From assembly GCF_026000115.1 (NCBI RefSeq), contig NZ_AP026867.1, positions 151,001-215,000 of the forward strand: a DNA stretch of 64,000 nt. The letters are read 5' to 3'. Positions 61,563-64,000 of this stretch are shown one piece after another. The translations under genes and the position numbers were made by a program. Each line of letters opens with the position of its first letter. Position 1 is the stretch's first letter. The stretch is from Aureispira anguillae. GTDB taxonomy: Bacteria > Bacteroidota > Bacteroidia > Chitinophagales > Saprospiraceae. Below the pieces are notes generated by a model. It was not told the origin of the DNA, did no database searches, and saw only the letters and a program-made list of their open reading frames with translations.

Positions 61563-62598
61563 ATTTAATCTCAATTCGCTCATTCTTTTTGCGCCCTTTG
61601 GCAGAATTATTTAAGGTAATAGCATCTTTATTACCACGCCCAAGACCTTTTAATTGAGAACTTAAAACGTCCTGCCCTTCCAAATAATTGACAATTGCTT
61701 TTGCTCGAGCAGTAGAAAAGGTCAAACTTTCCATAGCATCTAAACTATTATCTGTATGGCTTGAAATTTCCACTTTTAACTTGGGGTTTTCCAGCAAAGT
61801 TTTAGCGAGTGCTTTTAATATGCCAAAGGATGATTTTTTTAGAACATCGGAACCTTCTTCAAAGCTCACTTCTGCTAATAACAAGCGTTGATTCTTTTTT
61901 AACGTCATATTGGGGCTATAAGAAGTTAAGGTTTGCTCCTTAAACTCAGAAACAGAAACAGCATCTATAAAAATATAAGTACATTCTTTTTTAGTTCGAT
62001 TTTCGAACAAGCCTGTATTTGTGGTACTAAAGTTTCCAATAGCTATAAATTGTTCTCCTCCGTTTGCTACGTACAAGGCAGAAATTTCTTCCCACTCATA
62101 TTGTTTGGTGATGAGACTCTGCTTATTGTTTTGTAAAGCTAACGCTGGGACATCAATTGCTCGCCGATCTAGACTGTACGCTAATGGACTTGCACTAAGT
62201 ACGACCCCTACTTCCTGGATGGGTTGTTGGCAAAATTGAATGGGCAAACGAACATTCATTTTTATTACATATTGTTTGCCTGCTTCTAATGCTGTAACCA
62301 ATCTTCCTTGTTGGCATTCTGTGGCAATATCCATTTTCTGAATCGATAACACATTCCCTTGGCTGGCAGGAGGGAGCTTCATCCCTTGTATAAATGATTT
62401 TGACTCTTTTGATAATGGACAATTGGTATTGATATAACTAGGGTTTCCTGCAATCCTAGACCAGCTATTTACCGTATCGATTCGTTCTGTTGTTCCATCG
62501 CAAATAGCACCTTCTTCAAATGAAGGGTTAACAACTAAGTTTTGAGCATTGGCATAAACAACTGAAAAAATTAAGAAGTAACAAGTGATTATTTTCAT
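61549..62598 (-). CDS. Exported OmpA-family protein with N-terminal beta-sandwich
   Basis: A 349-residue protein with a signal peptide (ending ANAQ). Residues about 20-215 form a carbohydrate-binding-module-like beta-sandwich (NLVVNPSFEEGAICD; GKQYVIKMNVRLPIQF; YIFIDAVSVSEF), a layout common in Bacteroidota OmpA proteins. The C-terminal domain (about 235-349) is OmpA-like: VEISSHTDNSLDAMESLTFSTARAKAIVNYL and RRKNERIEIKF-like end (KGRKKNERIEIKF). It binds peptidoglycan through the C-domain while the N-domain faces outward or binds a glycan. Its end overlaps the convergent hydrolase gene. Confidence 0.9.
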   Translation of the reverse strand: MKIITCYFLIFSVVYANAQNLVVNPSFEEGAICDGTTERIDTVNSWSRIAGNPSYINTNCPLSKESKSFIQGMKLPPASQGNVLSIQKMDIATECQQGRLVTALEAGKQYVIKMNVRLPIQFCQQPIQEVGVVLSASPLAYSLDRRAIDVPALALQNNKQSLITKQYEWEEISALYVANGGEQFIAIGNFSTTNTGLFENRTKKECTYIFIDAVSVSEFKEQTLTSYSPNMTLKKNQRLLLAEVSFEEGSDVLKKSSFGILKALAKTLLENPKLKVEISSHTDNSLDAMESLTFSTARAKAIVNYLEGQDVLSSQLKGLGRGNKDAITLNNSAKGRKKNERIEIKFIEL

Positions 62599-63055
62599 AC
62601 TATATAATAGGTATATGATAATTTAAGTTGAATAACTATTTTGATAACCTCAATTGGTTGATTAGTGGATTCGGAAATTTATGATCTATTCCTTTTTATC
62701 TACAGGAGTAATCAGAATTTGGGTATAAATGTAGATTTTATTTTAAACATCTGCACCAATGGAATTAGATATAGATGAAAAATTGTGCTGCTAGTTAAAT
62801 AGAACCAATAGTTTTTAATGACCAGTAAAATGACAAAGGGTATTTTTACATGAGAGTTCCTCTATTTATTATAACTAGTATTGGTAGAGTTTAAAAATGA
62901 GGTTAAGCGCATTAATTTTATAGTATAAGGTTCTTCTTCTTGTTTATATTAAAATTTTGTGCCAAAAAATAAAAAGGTAGACGATTGCTTTATAATAGAT
63001 TGTTATCGGAATGGAGAGAAAATGTTAAAAAATATAAATTATTCATAAAGAAAAC

Positions 63056-63088
63056 TTGTGAAAACCAAAAAGGGATATTACCTTTGCT
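63056..63088 (+). promoter_or_regulatory. rRNA promoter-like unit 1
   Basis: A TTGTG -33-like box (63058-63062) and TATTACCTTTGC (63077-63088), a full TAnnTTTG match. It differs in sequence from the next three units but shares the layout and is followed by a short AAAAGAGAGG block, as in the others. Confidence 0.6.
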
Positions 63089-63170
63089 TTCACCTCAAAA
63101 GAGAGGTAGTGTGTAAATGAAAAGCAAAAAAGACGACAAAAATAATTTTTTAAAAAAGCTTTGAAAATGT

Positions 63171-63221
63171 TTTGTGGTTTAAAAATAAAGTTAGACATTT
63201 GCAACCGCTTCGAAAGAGAGG
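63171..63221 (+). promoter_or_regulatory. rRNA promoter unit 2 (first copy of a near-identical repeat)
   Basis: TTTGTGG (63171-63177) as -33 and TTAGACATTTGC (63191-63202) as -7, then the initial transcribed block AACCGCTTCGAAAGAGAGG. The ~48-base unit recurs 120 and 238 bases downstream. Confidence 0.7.
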
Positions 63222-63289
63222 CAATCGTAAAAGAGAGGAAAAGCTTATGAACTACAAGAAAAAGTTTTTGCAAAATAAAAGTAAAAACA

Positions 63290-63341
63290 TTTGGTAGTTT
63301 AAAAATAAAGTTAGACATTTGCAACCGCTTCGAAAGAGAGG
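63290..63341 (+). promoter_or_regulatory. rRNA promoter unit 3 (second copy)
   Basis: Same unit 120 bases after the previous one; TTAGACATTTGC at 63311-63322. Confidence 0.7.
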
Positions 63342-63408
63342 TGTTGAGGAAAGAAGAAAGAGAGAAGCACTGCAAAAAAATAATTTTAGAAAAAAGTTTT
63401 AAAAATAT

Positions 63409-63461
63409 TTTGCGGTTTAAAAATAAAGTTAGACATTTGCAACCGCTCAACGAGAGAGCGG
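63409..63461 (+). promoter_or_regulatory. rRNA promoter unit 4 (third copy) with leader hairpin
   Basis: TTTG at 63409-63412 and TTAGACATTTGC at 63429-63440. Its initial transcribed block has diverged into a 6-bp hairpin CCGCTC/GAGCGG (63443-63448 with 63456-63461), which the earlier copies lack. Confidence 0.7.
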
Positions 63462-63679
63462 TAAGAAATAGTCTCGGAAGAGGCAGAAAAAGATATTTGA
63501 AACGACAGGATAATTAGGTAAGAAACTAAAGAAATTTAGTGGAAAAGAATTGATCGAGAGATCAAGAGCAAGCGTAGAAAGAGAAGAGGACATGAGTGAC
63601 AAAAAGAGAGACTATTTAAGGAAGTATATATAATATATGAAATTAGATAGCCGTCAAAATAACAAACAAAACTAGAAAT

Positions 63680-64000
<321 letters not shown>

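Larger units (their letters stand above)
62599..63679 (+). other. Long rRNA operon leader and intergenic region, ~1080 bp
   Basis: The left ~400 bases are AT-rich and show nothing recognisable. From about 63056 the region holds four promoter-like units (listed separately), a short hairpin, and A/G-rich leader sequence up to the 16S gene. Open frames on the minus strand here are read from the repeats and are not genes. Confidence 0.6.

Noticed and set aside
63043..63450. 135-codon minus-strand open frame in the rRNA leader
   Set aside because: It is read from the three promoter repeats (the same peptide recurs with their spacing) and has no other support.
63171..63461. Direct repeats looking like a CRISPR array
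   Set aside because: Only three copies with 118-120 bp spacing, holding promoter elements, directly before an rRNA gene; no cas genes.

Overview
The window is AT-rich DNA from a marine-type Bacteroidota, most like the Saprospiria (Aureispira/Saprospira-like). The reasons are several proteins with type IX secretion (T9SS) C-terminal sorting domains of both type A (YPNP...GxY) and type B (gliding-motility-associated), S74-type and PKD surface proteins, a SigZ-type sigma factor, Bacteroidota promoters (TAnnTTTG) rather than sigma70 boxes, and a 16S rRNA start at the right edge. Genus level is inference; the 16S fragment would settle it.

Layout. 1-8469 is a copper-handling block. It holds the end of a TolC-like channel, a CusB-like adaptor with a metal-binding domain, a HYC_CC_PP protein, a metal-binding lipoprotein, then a tight operon of a T9SS protein, two cupredoxin/multicopper-oxidase-like proteins and an MbnP-like copper protein, followed by an MbnH-like di-haem peroxidase. 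8553-11371 carries a double OmpA-like protein and a membrane-anchored coiled-coil protein with internal repeats. 11651-15431 is a three-gene CHAT protease / STAND NTPase / membrane-anchored partner set, the best candidate for an undescribed conflict or signalling system. It is followed by a lipoprotein, an S41 peptidase and a secreted phosphoesterase.

18545-20930 is a TetR regulator with a palindromic operator, a FAD monooxygenase and a methyltransferase. 21031-27876 holds an S74 surface protein, two AraC regulators with small membrane proteins, and sigZ. 27994-31107 is a second, exported TPR-CHAT protein. 31123-39234 has lipoproteins, a PKD type-B surface protein, a GlcD-like oxidase and a MoxR-like ATPase. 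40033-46271 is a tandem duplication of two ~984-residue secreted proteins. It is followed by a miniature C-terminal-signal protein and an exosortase-family transpeptidase (46360-47253), a second protein-sorting route next to T9SS cargo.

47439-54471 has another T9SS protein, a Crp/Fnr regulator with a likely target promoter for an isochorismatase-fold gene, and an imelysin/DUF4856 lipoprotein pair. 54841-62598 has a PhoD-like phosphatase, a double CbxX/CfxQ AAA protein with an unfamiliar N-terminal half, trpS, an alpha/beta hydrolase and an OmpA protein. The right end is an rRNA operon leader with four promoter-like units, three of them near-identical, and the first ~320 bases of 16S rRNA.

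All functions are read from motifs by eye; no database search was run.
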